A DNA stretch of 45,144 bases from Sphingobium algorifonticola (GTDB lineage Bacteria > Pseudomonadota > Alphaproteobacteria > Sphingomonadales > Sphingomonadaceae): assembly GCF_004005485.1 (NCBI RefSeq), contig NZ_RZUL01000012.1, positions 1 to 45,144 on the forward strand. Direction: 5' to 3'. The notes under the pieces were generated by a model, which saw only the letters and a program-made list of their open reading frames with translations, was not told the DNA's origin and searched no databases. This document shows positions 1-5,708 of the stretch, one piece after another. How positions within the stretch are numbered: position 1 is the first letter of the stretch; every line of letters starts with the position of its first letter. A program made the position numbers and the translations under genes.

Positions 1-74
1 CCTCTCCGGTCGTTCTCGCCGCCCACCCCCGCCTCGGGGGACCCATGGGGTTTTGGGCAGTGCTGGAGGCACCG

Positions 75-359
75 ATGGTTTTTACCTTCCAACCGCCACT
101 TTTAGCTGGACTGTCAGGATATGTCGCCGAACTTTCGAGCGCCATGCTTGGCGCTGAACTCGGTCTGCCAGTCACTCACCTCGATAGCCATGCGAGCTAT
201 ATCGAGCATTGGCTCAAGCTCCTGAAGCAGGATGACCGTGCCATTCTCACCGCTGCTGCAAAGGCTGAGGAAGCATCAAGGCTTCTGCTCAAACTCGCAG
301 GACGGATCTCTGCCGATGATACCGACGAAGCGTCTGCCGACGCTGCGTTGGCCGCCTGA
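75..359 (+). CDS. ArdC-like C-terminal domain protein, stand-alone or remnant
   Basis: The 94-residue product resembles the C-terminal part of ArdC-type antirestriction proteins, in which a segment like YVAELSSAMLGAELG is followed by HASYIEHWLKLLKQD and an alanine/lysine-rich helix. ArdC proteins protect incoming plasmid DNA; full-length members carry an N-terminal ssDNA-binding domain and a zincin domain with HExxH. Neither lies within the window, and the residues just before the match (FTFQPPLLAGLSG) do not look like ArdC. The reading frame stays open upstream to the window edge, with ATG also at 45. I prefer ATG 75 because GGAGG lies six bases upstream. It may be a free-standing domain, a truncated gene, or the end of a gene entering from outside. 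The next gene begins 12 bases downstream. The family resemblance is from memory of its consensus. Confidence 0.55.
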   Translation: MVFTFQPPLLAGLSGYVAELSSAMLGAELGLPVTHLDSHASYIEHWLKLLKQDDRAILTAAAKAEEASRLLLKLAGRISADDTDEASADAALAA

Positions 360-370
360 AGGAGGGTGTC

Positions 371-793
371 ATGGGCCGATCGGTCAGTTACCCCAGCGGG
401 GCCGTTGTGGCCTTCACCGTACTCGAAATCGAAAACGACGACGATTGGGACTTCGAATATGAGTGGCTCCGCGAGGAACTGCGCGAGCGCGCAGGGCAGG
501 CATTCCCTTCCCTGATCGCGCACGACGGTTGGCGAGGCCGCGAAGACCGCATCCTCATGCGCAATGCCTATGCGGATTTCGGCGTGTCGGTTTACGCCGG
601 CCTGGTTGCGGTGTGGATCGTCGAGCGTGACGATGGCGCCTATTGGGATGCCGATTGGCGCACGGCCAGATCGCCCAGAGCGCAGCGCTGGCTGTCCCAA
701 ATCGCCTCACGCTTCGAGGCCTTATTCGGCGACTACGTCTGCCTCGGTCACATGTCGAACGGTGAGGGCGTCTACGCAAAACGGGTAGCCTGA
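371..793 (+). CDS. Conserved hypothetical protein of leading region
   Basis: A 140-residue acidic protein of unknown function. The start ATG is preceded by GGAGGG at good distance, and the gene follows the ArdC-like gene by 11 bases, so the two are probably co-transcribed. The sequence has a run of acidic residues (EIENDDDWDFEYEW, about residues 19-32) and several aromatic positions but no signal peptide or membrane segment, so it is probably cytoplasmic. I recognise no catalytic motif. Its position among antirestriction, SSB and SLOG-type genes suggests a role soon after DNA entry, but that is inference from neighbours only. A long spacer containing hairpins follows. Confidence 0.7.
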   Translation: MGRSVSYPSGAVVAFTVLEIENDDDWDFEYEWLREELRERAGQAFPSLIAHDGWRGREDRILMRNAYADFGVSVYAGLVAVWIVERDDGAYWDADWRTARSPRAQRWLSQIASRFEALFGDYVCLGHMSNGEGVYAKRVA

Positions 794-906
794 TGCGCCA
801 GTCACTTTGATCGTGACGAGGTGCCTGTCCTCCCTGACGAAGCCTGCAGGTGCACTCATGGTCTGAAGCCATGCGAGAGAGGCCCTGGGCCAGCCGCCAG
901 TCTTCC

Positions 907-1003
907 GCAACCCGGCTTGCGCAGGCCCGAGTTGGCCCGGCCCTGTGGGCCGTTGGCCTGCCCGCGCCAGCCTGCCCAAGCGGGTTTCCCCTGTCGGGTG
1001 CGG
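907..1003. repeat. Intergenic hairpin element, copy A (non-coding 794-1092)
   Basis: The 299-base spacer before the DUF2493 gene has no convincing gene. It holds a nested inverted repeat: outer arms AACCCGGCTTG (909-919) and CAAGCGGGTTT (977-987), one mismatch, around a hairpin CGGCCC-TGT-GGGCCG (938-952). The order GCAACCC, GAGTTG (22 bases on), hairpin, CTGCCCGC, GGGTTTCCC, TCGGGTGCG is shared with the spacer before ssb, so the two are diverged copies of one element. There is no T-tract, so it is not an intrinsic terminator. It may be a structured regulatory element; see findings. Confidence 0.65.
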
Positions 1004-1092
1004 AGACGGCCTCAAGCTGGCCCTGACGGGCTCTCGCTGGCGCAGCCATGAGCGGGTGCGTCAGCCTCACGCCAGTCAGGAGGACAATACCC

Positions 1093-2046
1093 ATGCACTC
1101 ATCATTTTCTGACCAACTTGCCGGCCTCGATCTTTCCGGTTTTTCGATTGGTCCTGCCCCAGTTTCCACCAATGATTTTCCGGTCCACGATGCGGTCGTC
1201 CAGACTCTTGAAGCGGTCTGGTCCGATCTATTTGCGATGGTCTCTGGGACTGCGCTGGAGGCCGATGCCGAGGACCTCGGCTGGGCGTTCGTCAACATCT
1301 TCCACCGTTCCGCGACCCGCAAATCGACCGCAGTTGACCGCGCAACCGACGAAGTCCGAGCGCTCCTGGCCACTGCCGATGGATCCGAAATACACACCCA
1401 TGAACTCGAGACCCAGGTTGAGCGTGCGCAGTGTGCCGAAGGGGCCATGATCGCTCTCGAAGAGATGCGCGAAGTGGCCGCTGCCCTCTATCTCAACGAA
1501 TTCGGCTCCTCGTGGAAGCCCGTGTCGAGTTCGCGCTTCAATCACAGCGCCATGCTGACTTCCGCGCTTGTGGAGGGCCGCGAGTTCGTCCGAGCCCGGT
1601 CCGAAGCCAAGCGCCGCGCCGCCATGCCAGAAGGTACGCCGGTGATCTTTGCCGGTGGCCGCACACGCCATCCAAACGAGCAGGACGCTCTCACTTTCGC
1701 CAACAACGTCTGGGCTACTCTGGACAAGGTTCACGACCGGGTTCCTGACATGGTTCTTGTCCACGGCGGTGATACCAAGGGCGTTGACCGTCTGGCATCT
1801 TCTTGGGCGGAACGACGCAACATCCCGCAAATCAGCTTCTCCCTCGACATGCGCCTGGGGGCACGCGCAGGCTTCAAGCGCAATGAGCGTATGCTCTCGC
1901 TTGACCCCCGTTATGTCGTCGCCTTTCCCGGAAACGGGGTCCTGGAGCGCCTCGTCATCGAAGCGAAATCTCGTCGGATTACCGTCGTAGATCGCCGCGG
2001 TCCGCTTGGAACTTCTCCCAAGCGCGCGGCTCTGGATACCGACTGA
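1093..2046 (+). CDS. DUF2493 (SLOG-superfamily) protein
   Basis: The 317-residue protein ends in a DUF2493/SLOG-type Rossmann-like domain. The phosphate-binding strand shows VIFAGGR (GGR near residue 187) and the second loop shows HGGDTKGVDRLASSWA (from about residue 224), the two hallmarks of the family. SLOG proteins are thought to bind nucleotides or nucleotide-derived ligands; the substrate here cannot be told. The N-terminal half (about residues 1-180) is helical without a motif I know. ATG 1093 is chosen because AGGAGGAC lies upstream; an earlier in-frame ATG at 1048 lacks such a site. DUF2493 genes are common on sphingomonad plasmids (from memory). A perfect 11-bp hairpin follows the stop codon. 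Confidence 0.85.
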   Translation: MHSSFSDQLAGLDLSGFSIGPAPVSTNDFPVHDAVVQTLEAVWSDLFAMVSGTALEADAEDLGWAFVNIFHRSATRKSTAVDRATDEVRALLATADGSEIHTHELETQVERAQCAEGAMIALEEMREVAAALYLNEFGSSWKPVSSSRFNHSAMLTSALVEGREFVRARSEAKRRAAMPEGTPVIFAGGRTRHPNEQDALTFANNVWATLDKVHDRVPDMVLVHGGDTKGVDRLASSWAERRNIPQISFSLDMRLGARAGFKRNERMLSLDPRYVVAFPGNGVLERLVIEAKSRRITVVDRRGPLGTSPKRAALDTD

Positions 2047-2059
2047 TGCGTCCGGCATC

Positions 2060-2130
2060 GCGCCAGCGCCATCGGCGCTGGCGCAGGCCGTCAGAGGAAA
2101 GAGATCGCCTGTTATCGTGGGCAAGACGAT
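2060..2130. repeat. Two hairpins between DUF2493 and DUF6878 genes
   Basis: Fourteen bases after the DUF2493 stop codon is a perfect 11-bp stem, GCGCCAGCGCC (2060-2070) and GGCGCTGGCGC (2074-2084), with loop ATC. A second small stem, ATCGT and ACGAT (2114-2130), encloses GGGCAAG and is followed by TTCCCCCC. No T-tract follows the first stem, so a simple intrinsic terminator is unlikely; mRNA stabilisation or a structure in single-stranded DNA is possible. Confidence 0.6.
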
Positions 2131-2163
2131 CGGTCCTTCCCCCCACATTGCAGGAGAAATCTG

Positions 2164-2601
2164 ATGACTGATTTTCAGGCGATCATGGCGGATTTTGCTG
2201 TCCGCCAGGCCGAGCGCGCGGCGCAGGCACAAAGTGAAATCCAACGGCTCAAGGCAGCTATCATTGCCCCGCTGCGCAATGCCGAAATTGCCCGCGTAGA
2301 AATCCGTTTCGATGGGTGCGGCGACAGCGGTGCGGTCGAAGAATGCGTATTCTCTGACGCCGTCGGGGCGAGTGTTCCGTGTCCCGAAGTGACGATCGAC
2401 TGTGCTGGAGAAGGCGACGACAAGAGCCTCAATTCCGCCCTCGAGCAACTGACTTACCTTGCTCTCGAACGCCATCATCCCGGATGGGAAATCAATGATG
2501 GTGCCTGCGGCGAACTGGTCGTCGACGTGGCTACGCCGAGTTTCGTTCTGGACTGCCAGCTGCGTTACACGGCGACCGACGACCATTCGACTGATCTCTA
2601 G
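2164..2601 (+). CDS. DUF6878 family protein
   Basis: A 145-residue cytoplasmic protein that I match from memory to DUF6878, a family of unknown function on alphaproteobacterial plasmids. The recognisable part is a strand-turn segment, VEIRFDGCGDSGAVEE (about residues 46-61), followed later by a conserved-looking helix with ALEQLTYLALERHHPGWE. The N-terminal 40 residues form an alanine-rich helix that could dimerise. AGGAGAAAT precedes the ATG. The gene sits 10 bases before the DUF6915 gene, so the two probably form a small operon. No biochemical role is known to me, and I infer none beyond its place in the leading region. Confidence 0.75.
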   Translation: MTDFQAIMADFAVRQAERAAQAQSEIQRLKAAIIAPLRNAEIARVEIRFDGCGDSGAVEECVFSDAVGASVPCPEVTIDCAGEGDDKSLNSALEQLTYLALERHHPGWEINDGACGELVVDVATPSFVLDCQLRYTATDDHSTDL

Positions 2602-2611
2602 GAGAAGTGCG

Positions 2612-3040
2612 ATGGCTCATTGCTATTATCACGCCCTATCGTCGGTTCGGAAATGGGGAGGGGGGGTGGACGATTACCTCCCGCTCCACCAATGGTTTGA
2701 CCAGTCAAAGGCGATCTTTGCTGATCCGCGGCACCGGGCCCTTCGGCACCATGCCGAAGGCATCTTCATGCTCGAAACGCTGTTCGGGCCTACTATCGTC
2801 AACGCCGATAGCCGTGTTGTGCCCGTTCGCCTTGTAGGCGAACAGCACGTCCGCGAGGACTTGGGTACGATTCCTTCCTTTGCGGATTGGGGGCGCCTAA
2901 TCACGCCCCAAGACTGGATGTTGCGGGGTCATCGTCTGGAAGAGCCTATGCCGCTTGGCACTGTGGAGACTGCTGCTGGCGGTGCGTTTTCAGGGGGTCT
3001 TTCGTCCGCTTCGGGAGGAGCGTCCGTAGTCGAGATATGA
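2612..3040 (+). CDS. DUF6915 family protein
   Basis: A 142-residue protein opening MAHCYYHALSSVRKWGG, a start I associate with DUF6915 (from memory). The segment DYLPLHQWFDQSK and the histidine-rich RHRALRHHAEGIFMLE follow; the clustered histidines (about residues 41-48) could bind a metal, but no known active site is evident. An additional segment near residue 100 (FADWGRLITPQDWML) is hydrophobic but not a membrane helix. GGAGAAG precedes ATG 2612; longer versions of this frame starting at 2459 overlap the previous gene and have no ribosome site. The C-terminal 25 residues are glycine/serine-rich and probably disordered. Confidence 0.75.
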   Translation: MAHCYYHALSSVRKWGGGVDDYLPLHQWFDQSKAIFADPRHRALRHHAEGIFMLETLFGPTIVNADSRVVPVRLVGEQHVREDLGTIPSFADWGRLITPQDWMLRGHRLEEPMPLGTVETAAGGAFSGGLSSASGGASVVEI

Positions 3041-3178
3041 TGTCGCCTTCGAGGCAGGCGAGGTCAGGGGTACGTGGCATCCCGATAATACGAAAAGTCA
3101 TGGCTTGGCCTGTGCAAGGCACTCGGGACCAACCCGGCCTGTAAGCAAACCTTTCCTGAAGCATCCCCGTCGAGACGC

Positions 3179-3265
3179 GCAACCCCGATCAGGTCCGGCC
3201 GAGTTGCCGGGCTGCGCCCGGCTGCCCGCACCACCCGAACCAGATCGGGGTTTCCCTTCGGTGCG
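3179..3265. repeat. Intergenic hairpin element, copy B (non-coding 3041-3337)
   Basis: The 297-base spacer before ssb lacks a convincing gene. It has a perfect 10-bp outer inverted repeat, AACCCCGATC (3181-3190) and GATCGGGGTT (3243-3252), around a perfect hairpin GCCGGGC-TGC-GCCCGGC (3206-3222). GAGTTG lies 22 bases after the opening GCAACCC, exactly as in copy A, and the element ends with GGGTTTCCC and TCGGTGCG as in copy A. No T-tract follows. Confidence 0.7.
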
Positions 3266-3337
3266 CTTCGCCGTGGCCGCTTCCTAGTCGGGTTTGCAGC
3301 CGGGATGGACCCGGAATGCTCGATCAGGAGAAAGACC

Positions 3338-3727
3338 ATGACCAATCTCGTAATCCTCGTTGGCCGCATCGCCCGCGACCCCGAAACCCGCACGACCCAG
3401 GGCGGCACCAACATCACCTCGATCTCGGTCGTCACCGACCGTCCCGCCCGCAAGGACGGCAAGACCTACAAGGACGAAAACGGCTACACCGCCAAGGACA
3501 GCGAATTCCACCGCGTGACCTGCTTCAACGGTCTCGGCCAGAACGTCGCCAAGTACTGCACCAAGGGCCAGCTCGTGACGGTTGAGGGGCGCATCCACTA
3601 TACGCAGTGGGAAGACCAGGACGGCACCAAGCGCTACGGCTGCGAGATCATCGCCGACAAGGTGGACTTCCTCACCAAGGGCCGAGCGTCGAACAATGAA
3701 GGTGCGCCCGACATCGATGAGGACTGA
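3338..3727 (+). CDS. ssb: Single-stranded DNA-binding protein
   Basis: A 129-residue SSB with one OB-fold. It begins MTNLVILVGRIARDPETR, the standard first strand of bacterial SSB, and continues with ISVVTDRPARKDGK, FHRVTCFNGLGQNVAKYC and the strand GQLVTVEGRIHYTQW. The protein coats single-stranded DNA; on conjugative elements it supports establishment of the incoming strand. It is shorter than chromosomal SSB because the linker is reduced, but it keeps an acidic tail ending DIDED; the usual terminal phenylalanine is absent, so docking of partner proteins to the tail may differ. ATG 3338 has AGGAGAAAG upstream. An intrinsic terminator follows the gene. Confidence 0.93.
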   Translation: MTNLVILVGRIARDPETRTTQGGTNITSISVVTDRPARKDGKTYKDENGYTAKDSEFHRVTCFNGLGQNVAKYCTKGQLVTVEGRIHYTQWEDQDGTKRYGCEIIADKVDFLTKGRASNNEGAPDIDED

Positions 3728-3746
3728 GCGCCTCCCGCAAACGACT

Positions 3747-3781
3747 AGGCTCCGATGGTTCGCGCCATCGGGGCCTTTTTT
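3747..3781 (+). terminator. Intrinsic terminator after ssb
   Basis: A stem of AGGCTCCGATGG (3747-3758) and CCATCGGGGCCT, one mismatch, with a six-base loop runs into six T residues ending at 3781. This is a standard Rho-independent terminator for the + strand, 20 bases after the ssb stop codon. Confidence 0.85.
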
Positions 3782-3843
3782 GTGCTCGCAGGCGTGAACG
3801 GCGGGGCGGGGCATCGAGCCCACACCCCGCCGCGGTTGAAGTG

Positions 3844-4074
3844 TCAGGCGGGGGAAAGCCTTTTGAGAGCATCCTCGATCCCGATGGTGAGCGATGCGCG
3901 GATGAGCTGCTTCAGTTGCGCAGGGTCGATAGTCTCGGCTCCGCATTCGAGAAGAACCTTGCCCAGTTCGCCGGCTGCTTCATCACGGAGCCTGGCCTCC
4001 CGTGCATCGAGTTCTTCGCGCTGCTCGCGCAGCTTCTTGAGCGCGTTCCGCGCGCTCGGTTTGGACCTGGCCAT
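3844..4074 (-). CDS. Small coiled-coil protein, DUF6437-like
   Basis: A 76-residue basic protein starting MARSKPSARNALKKLREQ. Residues 10-40 form a charged heptad-like helix (LREQREELDAREARLRDEA), typical of a short coiled coil; the rest, with DPAQLKQLIRASL, looks like a second helical pair. It resembles DUF6437-type proteins of sphingomonad plasmids as I remember them, without known function. The start at 4074 is supported by AAAGGAC upstream; the frame can be extended to 4284 but that stretch is proline-rich and non-coding in character. It is one of two minus-strand genes in the leading region. A TTTTCCTACAT box lies about 60 bases upstream in the direction of transcription. Confidence 0.75.
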   Translation of the reverse strand: MARSKPSARNALKKLREQREELDAREARLRDEAAGELGKVLLECGAETIDPAQLKQLIRASLTIGIEDALKRLSPA

Positions 4075-4132
4075 GAGTTTGTCCTTTCGCTGGCCGTTGG
4101 TCCCCTCCACGCGCGACAGTGCCAGCATGGGG

Positions 4133-4145
4133 CGATGTAGGAAAA
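4133..4145 (-). promoter_or_regulatory. TTTCCTACAT box upstream of 3844-4074 gene
   Basis: Read on the minus strand this is TTTTCCTACATCG, about 60 bases before the start codon of the small coiled-coil gene. Twelve bases (4133-4144) are identical to the box at 43585-43596 before the T4SS pilin gene, in the same orientation to the downstream gene. Operator or promoter element; which of these cannot be told. Confidence 0.5.
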
Positions 4146-4261
4146 CGGTTTTTGCCGCGATGCCAGTGCTTTTCACGCTGACGTTGGAGAGGTCTCTCTC
4201 GCAGAAAGGCCAAGTGTGATGCGGGCTTTGGGGCCGCGTCAAGGACGACGGGGCCCCACCA

Positions 4262-4287
4262 TTTTTACCGGGCAAGCCCGGCAAAAA
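4262..4287. repeat. Imperfect palindrome before 4401 gene
   Basis: TTTTT-A-CCGGGC (4262-4273), loop AA, GCCCGG-C-AAAAA (4276-4287): a 12-bp stem with one mismatch. It is followed by TTTCCCCC, recalling copies A and B where TTTCCC also follows the structure. The T run comes before and the A run after the stem, which is the wrong order for an intrinsic terminator on either strand. Confidence 0.6.
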
Positions 4288-4400
4288 TCGTTTCCCCCAT
4301 CGCCGCTTCGCGGCCGCGCTATGCGCGGTCCCTGACCCGGCCCGTCACCCACATCTTCGCAGCTCCTGATGCGACGCATCGAACATCAGGAGGAAAGATC

Positions 4401-4637
4401 ATGTACGCTTCACTGAATATCGCGCAGGGTTCATTCCAGGCAGATCAGGCAGCTTTGGTTGCCGCACTCGACAAGGCTCATGCCCGGTCCCTTCACAGCT
4501 ACTTCACCCAATACGTCCTGACCGATGGTGAGGCAGGTTACATCGCGGTCGATGAGGGCGATTACGGCGCACTGCCCAAGGCCATGCTGGACCGGGTCAT
4601 CGACACAGTGCCCGGAAAGCTGAGCGATGAATTCTGA
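4401..4637 (+). CDS. Small conserved hypothetical protein
   Basis: A 78-residue acidic cytoplasmic protein of unknown function. AGGAGGAAAG lies at ideal distance from the ATG, and a strong intrinsic terminator follows the stop codon, so it forms a single-gene unit. The sequence shows one long helix (QAALVAALDKAHARSLHSYF) and an acidic turn region (VDEGDYGAL), with no membrane segment or catalytic motif. As the last + strand gene before the oriT candidate, it would be among the first to enter the recipient if transfer runs toward lower coordinates, which fits a role in establishment. That role is inference from position only. Confidence 0.75.
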   Translation: MYASLNIAQGSFQADQAALVAALDKAHARSLHSYFTQYVLTDGEAGYIAVDEGDYGALPKAMLDRVIDTVPGKLSDEF

Positions 4638-4647
4638 TGCCACACAC

Positions 4648-4684
4648 AAGGAGGAAGTCCGTCAGGGCTTCCTCCTTTCTTTTT
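4648..4684 (+). terminator. Intrinsic terminator after 4401-4637 gene
   Basis: A perfect 10-bp stem AAGGAGGAAG (4648-4657) and CTTCCTCCTT (4668-4677) with a ten-base loop is followed by TCTTTTT. It ends + strand transcription between the small gene and the convergent gene at 4740-4934. Confidence 0.85.
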
Positions 4685-4739
4685 GCTCGGGTCCCGTATT
4701 GTCGCTCCCGGAGGCATCGCGCGAGCATTCCCTGCAGCA

Positions 4740-4934
4740 TCAGCCCTCGGCGTCCGACGCATCGAATATCTCGAGCCGATCGGGCATGTCGAGTACCTTC
4801 ATTGCCGCTGCTGAAATGGCTTCTGCCTTCGTCGGAAAGGCTTCTGCCGAACTGATCGACACGCCGCTCGAATAGGTCACGGTTGCCTGGAAACCATTGC
4901 CTTTGGGTGTCGCGCTCAGTGTTACGTCCGCCAT
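4740..4934 (-). CDS. Small hypothetical protein next to oriT candidate
   Basis: A 64-residue protein of unknown function, MADVTLSATPKGNG onward. It looks like a small beta-sheet unit (FQATVTYSSGVSISSAEAF) followed by a helix (TKAEAISAAAMKVLDM) and an acidic tail. An AGGGAG site lies seven bases before ATG 4934; an ATG two codons upstream at 4940 is too close to that site. The frame extends far upstream but that part spans the palindrome cluster and is not protein-like. It diverges from the relaxosome operon across the oriT candidate region, a place often held by relaxosome accessory genes, but no homology supports that role. Confidence 0.6.
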   Translation of the reverse strand: MADVTLSATPKGNGFQATVTYSSGVSISSAEAFPTKAEAISAAAMKVLDMPDRLEIFDASDAEG

Positions 4935-5054
4935 AGCCATGCTCCCTGTGGGATGTCCGCGACACCATTCTTCCTGCCGGCGGACTCGATCAATCTTTAA
5001 CACAATCGGCAATCGCGCGGCATGGTATTCATCCCTTGGTCTTGGGATTTTAAA

Positions 5055-5306
5055 ACCGCCGATCCCGTGCTGGTCATGACACTGGAACCTGCCCTCTAAG
5101 CTGGGGACGGAAGAGCACACCGTACGCGACAAATCGCAAGCGGGAGGCGGTAAAAAAGACTGTAAAGACAGCGTGTTGATGGATTTTTGCAAAAATGGCA
5201 GCTTCTCAATCAGAAATGATTGGTCGCCAATTCGCCAATCGGATTCGATTGAATGCAGTGAGAAATGGCGCATTCCTGCGCATCTCGCATGTTCTTGACA
5301 TGTTCT
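5055..5306. other. Candidate oriT region (non-coding 4935-5375)
   Basis: The 441-base spacer between divergent genes is AT-rich against its surroundings and crowded with short repeats: ACCGCC/GGCGGT (5055-5060, 5146-5151), CTGT-AAAG-ACAG (5160-5171), the perfect palindrome ATTTTTGCAAAAAT (5183-5196), the stem CAATCA-GAAA-TGATTG (5207-5222) and the direct repeat CGCCAAT at about 5225-5240. It lies directly upstream of the RHH-coupling protein-relaxase operon, the usual place of oriT in MobF systems. I cannot identify the nick site. Confidence 0.55.
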
Positions 5307-5323
5307 CGTTTCTGATTTAGACA
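5288..5323 (+). promoter_or_regulatory. Promoter with direct-repeat operator for relaxosome operon
   Basis: TTGACA (5295-5300), a perfect -35 box, and TAGACA (5318-5323), a modest -10, are 17 bases apart, about 50 bases before the RHH gene. Two perfect copies of CATGTTCT (5288-5295 and 5299-5306) start 11 bases apart and flank and overlap the -35. Repeats one helical turn apart are typical binding sites of ribbon-helix-helix dimers, so the first gene may repress its own operon. Confidence 0.5.
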
Positions 5324-5375
5324 ATAACCGCCTTTCGCAGTGCGTTCCGGGCTCCTGACCACAAGGAGTCCGTGC

Positions 5376-5708
5376 ATGACACGGCCAAAATCTCTCCAGG
5401 TACATGTCACCGTCGAGCTCGCTGAGCGGGTTCGTGCTGCAGCAAAGCGGCGCGATATCAGCGTCAGCGAATGGATCCGGTCGCTGCTTTCGCAGGCATG
5501 CGAAAATGATGATCTTGCATCCAAGCTCGAAACATCGGTGGACCGCGTCAGCCGTCAATCAGTGTTCACAATGGTCGGCGTCGATGCCCTTCTCGCAGGG
5601 CATGCCGATCACGGTCTGCGTGAGCGAGCCCATCAGGCCTACGCGCGCAAATGCAAGGAACTGGGGCTCTCCGTAAACGCCGGCGAGGGAGGTTCCGATG
5701 AAGCGTAA
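5376..5708 (+). CDS. Ribbon-helix-helix relaxosome accessory protein
   Basis: A 110-residue protein whose first 45 residues match the ribbon-helix-helix DNA-binding fold: a strand LQVHVTVEL, a basic helix AERVRAAAKRRD and a second helix ISVSEWIRSLLSQA. Dimers of such proteins insert the paired strand into the major groove. In MobF systems (TraY, TrwA) the equivalent protein binds oriT, bends it for the relaxase and represses its own promoter; I infer the same here from position. The rest is helical and may contact the coupling protein. AAGGAG precedes ATG 5376. The stop overlaps the start of the coupling-protein gene by 11 bases, so the two are translationally coupled. Confidence 0.8.
   Translation: MTRPKSLQVHVTVELAERVRAAAKRRDISVSEWIRSLLSQACENDDLASKLETSVDRVSRQSVFTMVGVDALLAGHADHGLRERAHQAYARKCKELGLSVNAGEGGSDEA

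Noticed and set aside
1228..2586. A 452-codon minus-strand frame across the DUF2493 and DUF6878 genes
   Set aside because: It crosses two genes that have ribosome sites and family patterns on + and includes their spacer hairpins.
4262..4287. Intrinsic terminator at the CCGGGC palindrome
   Set aside because: T residues precede and A residues follow the stem, the opposite of what is needed on either strand; kept only as a palindrome.
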